Positions 10,587 to 22,026 of a stretch of 64,000 nucleotides of DNA are shown here, piece after piece (positions within the stretch are counted from its first letter, which is position 1; every line of letters starts with the position of its first letter). The notes beneath the pieces are model-generated. The model ran no database searches. It saw only the letters and a list, made by a program, of their open reading frames with translations, and was not told where the DNA came from. Made by a program: the position numbers and the translations under genes. Origin of the DNA: Rhizopus sp. PT2906 (taxonomy: Eukaryota; Mucoromycota; Mucoromycetes; Mucorales; Rhizopodaceae); assembly GCA_025529335.1 (NCBI GenBank), contig JAMYHX010000001.1:186001-250000 (forward strand), written 5' to 3'.

Positions 10587-12202
10587 ATGGCTGTAGACAC
10601 AAACCGTTCATGTCCTCCAGTACCCATTTGGATAGAACTGTCTAAAGCACAAGAACAAGTAGAACGCGACAACAACAATCGTCCGCCATTAACAAGTGGA
10701 TCAAGTGATACTGACTATACAATAATAACTGCAGCTTCCTCCATTAGAACTTCATTTTCCCTTAGAGATAAAAGAGAAATAATTCAACAGTATGAACAAA
10801 GACCTGAAAAGACACCTGATATTGCTTCTGAAATGGAGAAATGGTATGCAATGACAGATAGGTTTGTTGAAAGATTTTTTATTAATATCCCCCTTTTTTC
10901 TTACTTTTATTGTAGATATGGCTTCTTGAACACTCAACAGACTGAGTCAGACTCTATGTAATTTATTAGATAATATCATTATAGATTAACTAATATATTA
11001 TAGACTCTTGAAAGAAAAGGAAATAGAAAGAGCAGAGAAATGGGCAGCGATGTCCCATAGAATCCTTATTGATGGTGAAACAGCATACACATTCAGCTAC
11101 TCTAGCAAACTACGGAGAAGAGTATACAAAGGTATCCCTGATTGCTGGAGGAGGGACGTTTGGTATTATCTTGTGACAGATGGCTTAAGAAGCGCAAACG
11201 AAGATTATGCATATAAAAAGTCCTATCAGGTTAGTATGCATTGGTGAACGTAAAAAAAGGTTATATATATATTAAAGGAAAACTTTACTTTAGGAATTGC
11301 TCCTAAAGGAATCCTCACATGAGAGACAGATAGATCTGGATATTCCTAGAACATTAAGAGACCATATCATGTTTAAACAAAGATACGGATCAGGGTATGC
11401 TTTTGCAAATGAGAAGGGCATTAGGTTATTCATTATTATCATTGTTCTTATTTACTAGACAGCGATCACTATTTAATGTTCTAAGAGCCTTTTCTAACTA
11501 TGATGAAGAAGTTGGATACTGCCAAGGAATGACCAACATAGTGGCGACCATTTTGATGTATTGTGATGAAGAGGTAATATGATAGTTAGTTTGAAAAGAG
11601 AGGGAACTCATTGAATGATAGCGAGCATTTTTGATGCTGCGTCGTATGTTTCTACGTGATAAGCTGCATGATTTATATATTCCCGGATTTCCTACTCTTA
11701 TGGAAAGCTTTTTCATACAAGATAACTTGCTAAAGCGGTATCGACCGAGACTATATCACCATCTGGTAACTATCTCTTTGATGGCATTTACACTAAAACT
11801 GACGAATACAAGAATGAGCTAGGGTTATCAAGTGACATTTATGCTACCAGATGGTACATAACCCTATTTACAGGCGGTGTCGTTCAATATCATACTCTCC
11901 TTCGTATTTGGGATATCTATTTTCTATGTGGCTATGATATCTTCTTCTTTGTGGTAATAGCACTCCTAAAGGAATATGAAGGTAAAGAGTCATTCTATTA
12001 GTATAGATAACCCTTTTCTTACTTTTGCATCTATATTGCAGGTCGATTACTTTCTTCAGATCTTGATCAATGCATGGAAATATTGGGCTCAGCGATGTCA
12101 GTATCCGATGACGATGTATTTATAAAAAATGTTCAAAGACTATACGAAAGAAGAAGTCAAGTTGTAAAGACACTTAGAAAAGCATATCAGGAATCACATT
12201 AA
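10587..12202 (+). CDS. TBC-domain Rab GTPase-activating protein
   Basis: TBC proteins switch off Rab GTPases in vesicle traffic by supplying an Arg and a Gln finger. I model eight exons: 10587-10861, 10916-10957, 11004-11229, 11294-11394, 11459-11573, 11622-11765, 11813-11981, 12042-12202, giving 410 aa. The N-terminal 115 residues are polar. The TBC domain holds GIPDCWRRDVWYYL (the WR entry motif), LDIPRTLRDH with the Arg finger, and EEVGYCQGMTNI with the Gln finger. It continues with SSDIYATRWYITLF and RIWDIYFLCGYDIFF. The exon 6/7 join (HHL|NELGLSSD) is set by reading phase. The C-tail is a short helical region. The specific Rab target cannot be told. Confidence 0.9.
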
Positions 12203-12245
12203 CTTTTTATTACTAATTCGCTCATTGTAAATAAAGAAAAAAGCC

Positions 12246-12713
12246 TTATTCATATATCACAACACTCGGATGTCCATATTCAGCCATTGCCTTCAAGAAC
12301 CACCGTACTCTTTCCTTACTATCCTCATCTTGGGTATCACTTGATTGCCGCTCTTCAAATTGATCAGGGCAGGGGTCATCTTCATTTATATCTTTAGCAC
12401 TTTCTCTTGAGCTGGCTTTTGAATGTATGTTTGATATACTTGCAGTGTCCGTCATGTCATTTGTATACATTCTATTTTCAAATGCATATGTTATTTCTCT
12501 TTCTTCTTCTTCTTCTTCTTCTTCTTTTTCTTCGCTACTAGACAGCAGCTCGATAACCTTTTTGGAAGGCAATTTATCTTTAAGTAATTGCGGAATCTCG
12601 TCTTCTTTTGATTTTCGACAAACTGTCATTATGTGTTTAATTAAACGGCGATCTTTGTCGTCATCAACTTCTGTAGGTCGTCTTGTTGCAAGATTCTTGA
12701 ATGACAATTCCAT
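12246..12713 (-). CDS. Small acidic hypothetical protein, 155 aa
   Basis: This is a single ATG-started frame. Residues 1-55 look helical (RLIKHIMTVCRKSKEDEIP). They are followed by an almost pure Glu stretch (EEKEEEEEEEE) and a Ser/Asp/Glu-rich region. The end, RVRWFLKAMAEYGHPSVVIYE, looks like a short folded or binding segment. I do not recognise the family. The gene ends 43 bases from the end of the convergent TBC gene. The Glu run gives a poly-Ser frame on the opposite strand, which is a shadow. Confidence 0.65.
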   Translation of the reverse strand: MELSFKNLATRRPTEVDDDKDRRLIKHIMTVCRKSKEDEIPQLLKDKLPSKKVIELLSSSEEKEEEEEEEEREITYAFENRMYTNDMTDTASISNIHSKASSRESAKDINEDDPCPDQFEERQSSDTQDEDSKERVRWFLKAMAEYGHPSVVIYE

Positions 12714-12800
12714 AATTTACATAAACAAATGAAAAGGCGTCTTTCTATCTCTCACTCTCTTTATTTCAAGTCATGTCACACTATCATTTATTGATAAATG

Positions 12801-13476
12801 TCAAATTTGATGATATATGTATAATGAACAAGCGATAAATGATGTCTGAAAATCATCCTGTATGACGACTAAATATATGCGAATCGTGGAATCCTTTGAG
12901 TCTCCTTGTGTGTATTTCCACACCAACTGAATAACTTGTCCAACAATGTTATATACAATACATTTTAAGTTAGGCATGTTTATTAATGGAGAATTGACGA
13001 TGGAAGTTGATGATAAAGCCAAATTGTATTTTTGCTTCCTTTGGGATTTGTCTGTTGTCTTTTTCTGAAGCTTTCTCTTAGCAATGGAAAACCCCAATTA
13101 CGCGTATTTTAAACCAACAATCTTTGATTCATGCTCTTCTGCTTTTGAACTCTGGGCTTTTCTCTCCCGGGTATATATTGTAATAAAATGCGTCTTGTGC
13201 TTATTGTAGTATTTAATGAGCTTCTTAGCGTAATACGAGACTGATATTGACGTAAACTTATCGCCAATGTCCTTAAGTCATCTCTTGAAGGTCTTCAATG
13301 CATTGGTCGACTCTTCCAAACAGCTGCAATGGTCCACATGCGCCTTGATTATAGCTGTAATATCACTCCATTCTCTCACCGACATAGAACTTATGAAACT
13401 GTGAACTTTCAAGCATTAGCAAACTTCACCGGAAATACGTAATCTGGGTGAATACTATTAGGAATAGGTCGACTCA
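12801..13476 (-). pseudogene. Decayed coding sequence with several stops and frameshifts
   Basis: Read on the minus strand, an ATG at 13476 begins MSRPIPNSIHPDYVFPVKFA and breaks at a stop. A second frame then reads EWSDITAIIKAHVDHCSCLE, a stop, IGDKFTSISVSYYAKKLIKY, a second stop, and GFSIAKRKLQKKTTDKSQRK. It ends in QLVWKYTQGDSKDS and a further tail closing at 12801. Long stretches keep protein-like composition although at least one shift and several stops interrupt them. This is a dead gene or mobile-element ORF; I do not recognise its family. Basic tails such as this occur in DNA-binding or transposase-like proteins, but that is only a guess. Confidence 0.5.
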
Positions 13477-14041
13477 TTTTTAGCGTTGTATTGTCAATAG
13501 GCAACTGGTAGGTGAACACTACGCGTAGGCACTACAGGTGATGTCATGAACAAAGACTTTCCAATATGCAGCACCATGCTAAACTTACTCAGGAACCAAA
13601 GTATTTTCATGTTATTTGATGTTGAATACAAATTATGAAGTCGTCATCTTGGTTTGTTTCTTTTCAAGAAGAGATAAAAAGAAATGTTGTTATTGATATA
13701 TTTTTTATTAATTACCAGAGAAGAAAAAATAAGTTTTGCTACATGCCCGGCAAACAGCACTGGACAAACCACGCACACACACATAACACTATGTACAACA
13801 TTAAAGCGTGTGTTGGTGAGACTGTAATAATATCTTTATTATGTTGAGACGGAAAAGAGAGTTCATTATTCATTTTATTGCATAAACCTATCATGACCAA
13901 TGAGAATTGGACATGACGCGTCTATAAGAACAACGCATTTTGTGGTCAGTTTTCTCTTTTTCTTCAAATAATCCTTTACAAGATGGATTATTTATAAGGT
14001 AAATACGATAGATATGATGTTTGCTGTTTGTAAATTAAACA
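13477..14041. other. Intergenic between decayed fragments
   Basis: About 565 bases with no intact frame. An ATG near 13983 is followed at once by a stop. I see no gene, only a possible promoter or intron remnant of the fragment to the right. Confidence 0.4.
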
Positions 14042-14658
14042 CAGAACGGGAACTTTAGGTTATCAATCCCAAGACACAGGTATTAGGATGAAAATTGACT
14101 GTCGTTTCGTTCTTGATTTAGACGAAAAGGAAATTAACGTTGATGCTGGAGAGGGCGCCAGAAAGGATGCTGGCGACGATAAAGTATACCAGGATGAAGG
14201 CAAACTTGCGCGGGAAGGAAAAGAAATAATTGACAATCTTTTCCAAAACTGTATTGATATGATGCCCAAGGAACTCATTGCTTGCATTCTGCAAATCAAA
14301 GGTAATCTAAACTATACAATGCAGATATGGCCCAAAGTTTTTAAAAAGTATTTTATTCATAACAGAGTTTTCTGCAGAGTTCTCTTCCGTTCACAGTACA
14401 AAATGTGTATGCGCTGGATAAGTTTGTTGACAGCCTAGAAAGTTTGATAACAATGGTGGTAAGTGATTTTGCTGCCTTTCATTATATTCATTTCACTCAT
14501 ATTCTAAAATTCAAATTATTAAGCAGCAAATAGAAGCAATGACAAGCCTTTTGTCGTACTCATACGCATTTCTCAAAGATCGACAATCTTCCTTCGGGTC
14601 GTGCCTTGATTGTCCATCAGTCTTTGATTATGAAAACGAAGAGACCTACTTGTACTAG
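14042..14658 (+). pseudogene. Probable gene remnant, lineage-specific family
   Basis: Three coding-like blocks lie in order. The first (14042-14300) reads GTLGYQSQDTGIRMKIDCRF, then a polar block GEGARKDAGDDKVYQDEGKL and REGKEIIDNLFQNCIDMMPK. The second (near 14379-14459) reads SSLPFTVQNVYALDKFVDSL. The third (from 14525) reads IEAMTSLLSYSYAFLKDRQS and ends ENEETYLY at a stop. GT and AG signals lie between blocks, but the first junction does not keep frame with any obvious acceptor, and there is no good start codon. I therefore call it a broken gene, although a missed exon could make it real. I do not recognise the family. Confidence 0.4.
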
Positions 14659-15053
14659 CGTTCTGCCACATATTACTTCCCAAAGAAGAATATCAAAAAA
14701 AATTCTGTTATGCCGAAAGATACAATATGAAAGTATACATAATAAGTATACTGCAATAAAGATTCTTAGTTTTAAAGATCATTTGTATTGTTACAGTCAA
14801 CACACTTTTTTACTATGTAGAAAAATTGATGGAGTTTAAAATATTCAGTGAATTGAGTGTGGGAAGACCAATGTCCACAAAACAGAAAATGCGGTCCGGA
14901 GAGCAAAGCTTACGAGCCATAAAAAGAAAATGACGGATCGCAAAATAGAACAGCTTTCCGTGCAAAATTTACAGTCAAAGACCAATAGTTTGCCATTCTT
15001 TTATTTTTTATTTTTTATTTTATTTTTTTTTTAAAGAAAAGTATAACCAGCAA
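14659..15053. other. Intergenic upstream of BRF1
   Basis: About 395 bases, AT-rich, with a long T/A-rich tract at 14998-15035 just before the BRF1 start. No gene is visible. Confidence 0.45.
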
Positions 15054-17363
15054 ATGCGTTGTAGCAATTGTGGCTCAAATAGAACAGAATCGGATGCTGC
15101 CTCAGGAACCAGTTACTGTATTGACTGTGGTACAGTAAGTATCTAAAATCGTTTAATGCGTAAAAATAAAGCTAACTGGGTTGCAAAAGGTACTGGAAGA
15201 AAATACTATTGTTGCAGAAGTCACCTTTGGAGAAACTTCTGGTGGTAGAGCCATTCTCCAAGGTTCGTTTGCAGGAGACTCAGGTAATAAATAATTTGAA
15301 ATATTTTGCGTAATAGTGTATAAACTTTTTGGAATAGGTCGTATTGCCGGTGGAGGCTTATTTGGTAGAAACAGAGGAAGAGAAGGACAGGAACAAGCCC
15401 TTGAGAACGGTACAATCCTTATACCTTTTCTCTTCTTTTTGGAACTAATCTCTCTTTACATATAGGCCGACAAAAAATTGCCAGTCTTGCACATGGTCTA
15501 CGCCTACCAGAACGTTACAGAGAAGCAGCCCAGCGATACTATAATTTAGCCGTTGTCAATCGGTTTACCAGAGGTCGCCGCAGTGAGCACGTTGCTGCCG
15601 TTTGCTTATATGCTGTATGTAGAAGTGAAAAGAGTGCACACATGTTGATCGATTTCTCAGACATTCTTCAAGTAAGATCATTCATATTACGAAAGCTCAT
15701 TTTTTTTAACTTCATGTCAGGTCAATGTCTTTACATTGGGTGCTACATTTCTAAAACTATGTCGAGTGTTGAATCTCAATCTACCCCATGTCGATCCCTC
15801 ATTTTATGTTTCACGATTTGCAGTTGCTCTTGATTTTGGAGACTATACACAAAAAGTCGCACAAGACGCTGTTCGTATTGCACAGCGTATGGACAGAGAT
15901 TGGATCGTCACTGGTCGTCGTCCAGCTGGTATCTGTGGCGCCTGTTTGCTGATTGCCGCTCGAATGAACGGGTTCCGTCGAACGCTTCGTGAGATGATTT
16001 ATGTTGTTAAAGTAGCAGAAGTGACGATTCAAAAGAGATTGAATGAATTCAACCAGACCGAATCATCTAAACTGTCTATTCGCGACTTCAGAACAATATG
16101 GCTGGAAAAACGAGCAGATCCACCTTCGTTCCAAAAGAATAGAACGAAAGAGGCTGCCTTGCAATCAATATCAAAAGCAGAAGATGGAGAAGAGGACAAA
16201 TTAGAAATTGATACCGAAACAGATGGAGATAAAACAGTAAAAGTAGTTAGCATAGACAAGAATTCAGATAAATATACAGAGAGTCAATTGAGCACAACAG
16301 AAGAGGATTCAAGTACACAAGTTGATATAAAGGATGACCTACCATCGATACCAGACCTTATTAAAGATAGTCAAGACTTGAACGAAAGCCAAACCCAAAT
16401 TGCTACTCAGATATCAGTATTAGATGAAGAAGCACATATTTCAACACTTGTAGACCAGCTTGGAGATAAGGATGCATCTTATGTAAACATCAAAAATAGC
16501 CCTGCATTTAACAATTTATCGCCTGAAGAAAAGATGAAGATCATCAGGGCAGCAAGAGAAAAGGTAGCGGGTGAGATGGAAGTTATGTTGAACCCTAATC
16601 TAGCTGAGGATGCAAAAGAGATTAGTAAAGACCTTGAGGAGTGGATGCAGGATGAATCTGTTAATAAAGCTGCGAAAGAACTTGGTAAGCCATCTGTTTC
16701 TTATTTTTAAACAAACCCTAATGACATCTTGTAGAAAAAGCAAATAAAAATAAAGAAGAAAAGGACGAAGAAGAAGAGGAGGAGGAGGAGGAAGAGGAGG
16801 ATGAAGAAAACTTGTCGGATGTTGACTGTGATGAAATTGAAGCAATGATCTTGACAGAAGAAGAAGTAGCATTGAAAACAAAAATTTGGTATAACGCAAA
16901 TAAAGAATATCTAGAAGAAATGGCAGTACGCCGAATGGTGGAAAAAGATAAAGGAGGCAAAGACCATAGGAAGAAAGGAGGAATTCGTAAAAAGAAGCCA
17001 ATGTCCTCAGCATCCACGCCCGCAGAAGCAGCCAAGCAACTCGTGGCAGCAAAGAAAGTCTCAAAAAAAATAAACCAAGCGGTATTTGACGATATGTTTG
17101 AATCACCTGAATCAATAGAGAAGATCAAGCAAGACTCATTGAAACGAAAAGCAGACGATGTGGATCTTGACGGCTATGAGGTTGTGGAAGAGTCTGGTGA
17201 GTTACCGCAGGCAAAGGTGAGAAAGACAGATAAAGATGAAGAACAGGACGAAGATGAGGAAGAAGATGAAGAAGAGGAAATGGCTGCTCCTTATGGAGGA
17301 TACGAGCAGGATCACTATGACTACGAAGATAATTATTATGATGACGGTGACGATGATTTTTAA
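15054..17363 (+). CDS. BRF1: Brf1, TFIIIB subunit of RNA polymerase III
   Basis: Brf1 bridges TBP and Pol III at tRNA and 5S genes. I model six exons: 15054-15134, 15190-15283, 15338-15409, 15466-15671, 15721-16684, 16735-17363, giving 681 aa. Exon 1 holds the zinc ribbon with Cys at residues 3, 6, 22 and 25. Two cyclin-fold repeats follow: residues about 85-160 (RLPERYREAAQRYYNLA, FTRGRRSEHVAAVCLYAVCR) and about 170-260 (VTGRRPAGICGACLLIAARM). After an acidic linker comes the Brf1 homology block SDVDCDEIEAMILTEEEVAL (about residues 498-545), which binds TBP and Bdp1. The tail is strongly acidic. The Glu-rich stretches give long shadow frames on the other strand. Confidence 0.95.
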
Positions 17364-17553
17364 TGTAAATAAAGCAATAAATAAATGCATTTGTGTATAT
17401 CTGTAAATTTTTAAAACTTGCATGAAAGCGCAGCGTTAGCCGACATCTTTTATTTATTTGATAACAAAAAAAGTTTCCCTTTTTTATATTAAAAATGATA
17501 AACAAACATTAAAAAGGATGAAGTTGGAAAAGGAGGGGGGAATGAAGAATTAT

Positions 17554-18824
17554 TTACAATGTGTTAACATTGCCCAAGTCCTTACAGGCTTGTTGAACTC
17601 TCTTAGTCATAGACTTTTCAGCTTCACGGATGAAGACACGAGGATCGTAGTACTTCTTGTTTGGCTTGTTGGGACCCTCGGGGTTACCAACTTGAGCTTG
17701 AAGGTAGTCCTTTTTGTTTTCATAGAATTCCTTAATACCCTTCCAATAAGCCCATTGGGTATCGGTATCAACGTTCATCTTGACAACACCGTTGCGGACA
17801 GCTTCGGCAATTTCATCTTCAGTAGATCCGGAACCACCGTGGAAGACGAAGAAGACGGGCTTGGGGTCATCGTTCTGGAGCTTGTCCTTGACGTAAGCCT
17901 GGTGCTTACCTAAGAGTTCGGGGTGTAACTTGACATTACCAGGAGCATAGACACCATGAACGTTACCGAAACCAGCAGCAATGGAGAAGAGATTGCTTAC
18001 TTCCTTGAAAGCCTTGTAGATATCCCAGATGTCTTCAGGTTGTGTGTAGAGAGCAGCATTGTCAACACCAGAGTTATCGACGCCATCTTCTTCACCACCA
18101 GTGATACCAATTTCCATTTCGAGCCAGCAGTCAATAGCAGCCATTCTCTTGAGGTACTTTAAGCAAATCTCAATGTTTTCCTCCTTGGATTCTTCAGAGA
18201 GATCAAGCATGTGAGAAGAGAAGAGAGGTTCACCGTGAGCCTTGTAGTATTGCTCATCAGCTTCGAGCATACCTATTATTTAAATGTTAGTTTAGTATAA
18301 AGTAAGTCGGGTGAGAAAATAAATTACCATCAAACCAAGGCAAGAGCTTCTTTGCACAGTGGTCAGAGTGAACGATGACGGGAATACCGTAGGCCTTGGC
18401 GACGGCACGGACGTACTAATGACGTGTTTTTTTTCGTGTTAGCTTTGTGATGTATCTATTTTTTTGTTATGAGGGTACCTGAGCACCAGCGACGGCACCA
18501 ATGATGGAAGCCTCTTGGTTCTTGTTATCTAAACCCTTACCGGCAAAGTAAGCAGAACCACCTTGAGAGAATTGAATGATGATAGGGGAGTTGATATCAC
18601 GAGCAGCTTCAAGAGCAGCATTAACGGTACTTTAAAACAGTTAATAACACGGAACAGGAAAAAAAAAACCTGGGGTACCCCACATGATTATATTTTTTTC
18701 TTTACCTGGTAGAAGTACAGTTGATAGCAGGAATAGCAAAGTTATTAGCACGAGCGTATTCAAAGAGCTTCAAGAGATTCTTGCCAGTAACGACGCCAGG
18801 AGGAACAATATCAAGGAGACCCAT
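17554..18824 (-). CDS. FBA1: Class II fructose-bisphosphate aldolase
   Basis: This zinc enzyme cleaves fructose 1,6-bisphosphate into dihydroxyacetone phosphate and glyceraldehyde 3-phosphate in cytosolic glycolysis. I model four exons on the minus strand: 18824-18706, 18629-18479, 18415-18328, 18272-17554, giving 358 aa, the usual fungal length. The start MGLLDIVPPGVVTGKN is typical. Metal-site motifs are visible: HSDHCAKKLLPW, GFGNVHGVYAPG and HGGSGS, with NVDTDTQWA for phosphate binding. All three introns lie in the 5' third. Codon use is strongly biased to C-ending codons compared with its neighbours, as expected for a highly expressed gene. Confidence 0.96.
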
Positions 18825-20249
18825 TTTAACTCGAGTTTATGAAAATTGAAAAGAAGAAAGAAGAGAAAAGAAGTATGTAAACCTCTTTTTAAAGTTTTTT
18901 TTTTTAGAAAAAGTTTACATCATTTCAATATTAACTTTCCGATGGACCTTGCCTGGGAAATAATTGAGGGAAAAGGGTAAAGAGGAAGAGCTTTTTTGTG
19001 TGATCCGGATATTTCCGTTTAGTTGCTTATGAAAAATAAAAAAAAAGTCCCGGAGTCAATACTTGCATTAGTCCCTTTGGATCATTTCTGTAAAATTATT
19101 AAATCTCGCGTCTTATTGTTTGATTCCAAGTTTAATGCGTTTGACCCATCATTAAACCATACTTTATTATATTTGAGCTCTTCTTCTTTTTTATATAAAC
19201 TCGGTTGTAGTAAAAGAGAATTTACTGCTTAACTTGTTGGAAGAGAATATCCCGAAAAGCGGGCTGTCAATTTATTTTTAATAAAGTATTCAAAAAGGAC
19301 CATTATCATGCAAAGAAAGAAACCCTTTCATGAATAAAAGAGAAAAGAGAAAACAGTGTGAATATTACGTATTGATTAGCTTGTTAAGACACTTGTCTGC
19401 ATTAATTAAATTCCCCTTCTTAAAGGTACCAGGAACAATTAGAGATATTCATGAATGCACTATGATCACATCAAAATTGAACGCGTTCGATGTAATTCTT
19501 TCATGACAGACATTGATTACATCACATTTTGAGTGTATCAATAACCAATGTATTTTATACAGCCTCTTTTTGTTTCCTCTCTTTGAATAGAAAGCATCTA
19601 GTTTACATAGGCTTATACCGAGTGCAATCTATTTGCATATTTAAAAAAGAGAAAAGAAAGTGCAAATTTGAAAAAGTAAACGATCTCTATAGTTCCCTTC
19701 CTTTATTGATAATACATGAGATTATTTAAAAGGATTCTTTAGTTTTACTAATTAAGCTGGCTAATCTGTGTACTGCATTTGGAGTGCTTATTAATAACTG
19801 ATGGACTCTCAATTTCACTTTTTACATGTAACTGTTGATTCATCGGGATATAACAAAGTGTATATCACGGGAGTTTGAATGACACACAGATTTAGACTTT
19901 GACCGTATTAGTAAATCACTGGATCAAGAGGTGAACGCCCAAGCTTCTTTAAACATCTATTACTGCTGTAATTTTAAACGTACAAAAAGATAGTCGTGTT
20001 GTTTATTAAGTGTTATTCTTACGCGTACACATGGTACGTGAAAAAAAGGAGGGGGGGGGTAAATCTTCGCTTTTTTATACATGGACAGAATAACGCTAAT
20101 TCCTAGGCCACTTTTTTTACTAGTAAAAAAGAAGGCTGCCCACACCTATAAAAAGCGTTTTGTTTGTTTGTTCGACTAGAAAAGAGATAGAAAATAGTAT
20201 GATGTGTTAGTGTTAAATATGATGATGCTATTTTAATGATAATAAAATA
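18825..20249. other. Intergenic, no gene seen
   Basis: About 1.4 kb between the FBA1 start and the LSM6 stop. It is AT-rich with a C/T-poor stretch and a G run near 20050. Open frames (for example near 19023-19232) are short and of biased composition. The first 200 bases should hold the FBA1 promoter. Confidence 0.5.
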
Positions 20250-20599
20250 TTATGCAGTTTTGTCTGCACTGATATATAAAACTAAGTCAACGTTAGATTA
20301 CACACTATATTATTATCTATCAAACACACATCTTACCATTGTTGCCTCTAATAAATGTATCTCCATATCTGTTCTTTAATCGACCATCAACATATTCTTC
20401 TGTATTCTCTAACGCGATGTTCATATAACCATCCAAACAAGCCAATGTTCCTAATCATGCTTTTTATTAATCTATATTTCATTCATCTCCAATAATTACC
20501 TTTATAGTCAATACCAGAATTAAGCTTCACTTTAACAGGTTGGCCCAATACGGTGCTTAGAAAGTCAGTAGGTGATCTTGACTTTTGTTGATTCTCCAT
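20250..20599 (-). CDS. LSM6: Lsm6, U6 snRNA-associated Sm-like protein
   Basis: Lsm6 is one subunit of the Lsm1-7 mRNA-decay ring and the Lsm2-8 ring on U6 snRNA. The three exons are too short to stand out as open frames: 20599-20500, 20450-20337 and 20281-20250, giving 81 aa. The joined protein reads SPTDFLSTVLGQPVKVKLNS, then GIDYKGTLACLDGYMNIALE, NTEEYVDGRLKNRYGDTFIR and GNNVLYISADKTA. These are the Sm1 and Sm2 motifs (CLDGYMN and RGNNVLYIS), nearly identical to animal Lsm6. The final exon has only 32 bases and is fixed by the VLYIS motif. It is divergently placed to the thioesterase gene, 341 bases apart. Confidence 0.93.
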
Positions 20600-20940
20600 A
20601 AGATTTTATTATAAAGAGAAAAAAAGAAAAAGAAAACGAAAAACCAAGCTGAAGCGTCAGTTTGTAACGAAACAGTCACTTTTTGATACATCAAACATAT
20701 CAGCTTTTTGTTTTAGTCGGCCAATCTTTCCCCTCCTTTCCCTTTATTTCACATGCACACACTTTCTCATCGACCCTCTCTCTCTCTCTCTTTCTCGTTC
20801 TTTGCTTATATAAAAAGTTCGCAAGTCTTTATAGTGTCAATTTGTGAAAAAAGCAACCTATTCTCCATGTTCAACTTCCGCATCAGAGCTTGTCTTTTCC
20901 CTCTCCATTTTTCCATTTTTCTTTCTCTCTCTTTAATTTT
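20600..20940. promoter_or_regulatory. Divergent promoter region of LSM6 and thioesterase genes
   Basis: The 341-base gap between two divergent starts must serve both. It contains a marked TC tract at 20777-20800 and another at 20898-20935 just before the thioesterase ATG, as seen in many fungal core promoters. No specific factor site is claimed. Confidence 0.5.
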
Positions 20941-21618
20941 ATGATACCTTCGGTTGTACTAAGATCACCTCAACTTGTGCAAAAAGTGTTGAAGGTACCA
21001 TGGATGAGCTCATCAATGCTCTCTTTATTCTTATATGATATAAATAGAGCTTCCACGCTGCTGGGGGATATGATGCGCTTGTCTTGCCTGGAGTAAAGCA
21101 TTACAATGCACAATTACCCTTTAATGACACTTGATTTTTTCTTTTTTCTTTTGATAGCTCAAATTGGTTGATACTAAGGATGGTAGTGTTTCTGCCGAGT
21201 TTCAGGTAGAAAAGAAACATTTGGTAAGATTACTTGTTCTATCGAGCCATTTCATCTAATTCCGCCTGTTAGAATCGCTTAGAGTCCGTCCATGGTGGTC
21301 TCTTGGCTACAGCAGTAGGTGTTCCGCCTTGTTTTTATTTTCTTTAGTCAGCAGACCCATTGATATCTAATCTATTCAAAGGTAGATATCGGTGGATCGT
21401 TAGCGATTGCTTCCAAGGGATTGTATGCTACAGGTGTTAGTACAGATATCAATATCAGTTACATTAGTGGAGCAAAGCTAGGAGAGACCATTACACTCAA
21501 GGCTAGAGTGGATAAATTAGGAAAGACATTAGCCTTTACAACTGTAGAATTGTATGCCAAGGATCGCTTAGGTACGATGATTATTTCAGCTTATAGTCTA
21601 TTAACCAAACAATCATAG
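20941..21618 (+). CDS. Hotdog-fold acyl-CoA thioesterase (ACOT13/PaaI-like)
   Basis: The family hydrolyses acyl-CoA thioesters, often in mitochondria. I model five exons: 20941-20994, 21048-21092, 21158-21223, 21273-21314, 21382-21618, giving 147 aa. The joined sequence runs SFHAAGGYDALVLPG, LKLVDTKDGSVSAEFQVEKK and HLNRLESVHGGLLATAVVDI, with the HGG active-site motif and its following Asp. GVSTDINISYISGAKLGETI and GKTLAFTTVELYAKD complete the hotdog fold. Four introns interrupt a 444-base coding sequence. The first 18 residues are mildly basic and hydrophobic and could be a targeting peptide, but this is only suggestive. Confidence 0.88.
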
Positions 21619-22026
21619 TTGCGTTAGGAAGACATAATAAATTTGTGGCCTTGGCATACAAACACCCCGAAAATGAATTAAAGGGCTAAAGTATTCCCCT
21701 CACCATTTTAGACATAGTGAATAAAGATTGACAGCTAAAGAACGATTGGTCAGATGAATCCATAAAAGGCTCATAGTCTATGATAACTACTAGTTTACTA
21801 AGCAAGCGTGTGTCTATAATAATATGCTTCAATGCAGCCCATTCAATTTATAATTTAAGATCCCGTTTGTGTTCAAGTGACGTGCCGCTCAAAGGAACCT
21901 TCACTGTCTTTCTTTTTATATACATTTATTTCATCTTGTATAAAAAGAAACAAGACTTGTAGATTCTGATAATAACTCTGCTACAAATCACTTCTTGACA
22001 GCAATTTATTAAACAACCCTTTCAAG
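21619..22026. other. Intergenic between thioesterase and AP-1 genes
   Basis: About 400 bases between two + strand genes. AT-rich, with no gene or clear element. It should hold the terminator of the first and the promoter of the second. Confidence 0.45.

Noticed and set aside
12427..12732. Frame of 101 codons on the + strand with a poly-Ser run
   Set aside because: Shadow of the poly-Glu stretch of the acidic protein on the minus strand.
16600..17115. Long minus-strand frame of 171 codons, Leu/Pro-rich
   Set aside because: It is the reverse of the Glu/Lys-rich coding of BRF1 exons 5 and 6, crosses an intron of that gene and has no motif.
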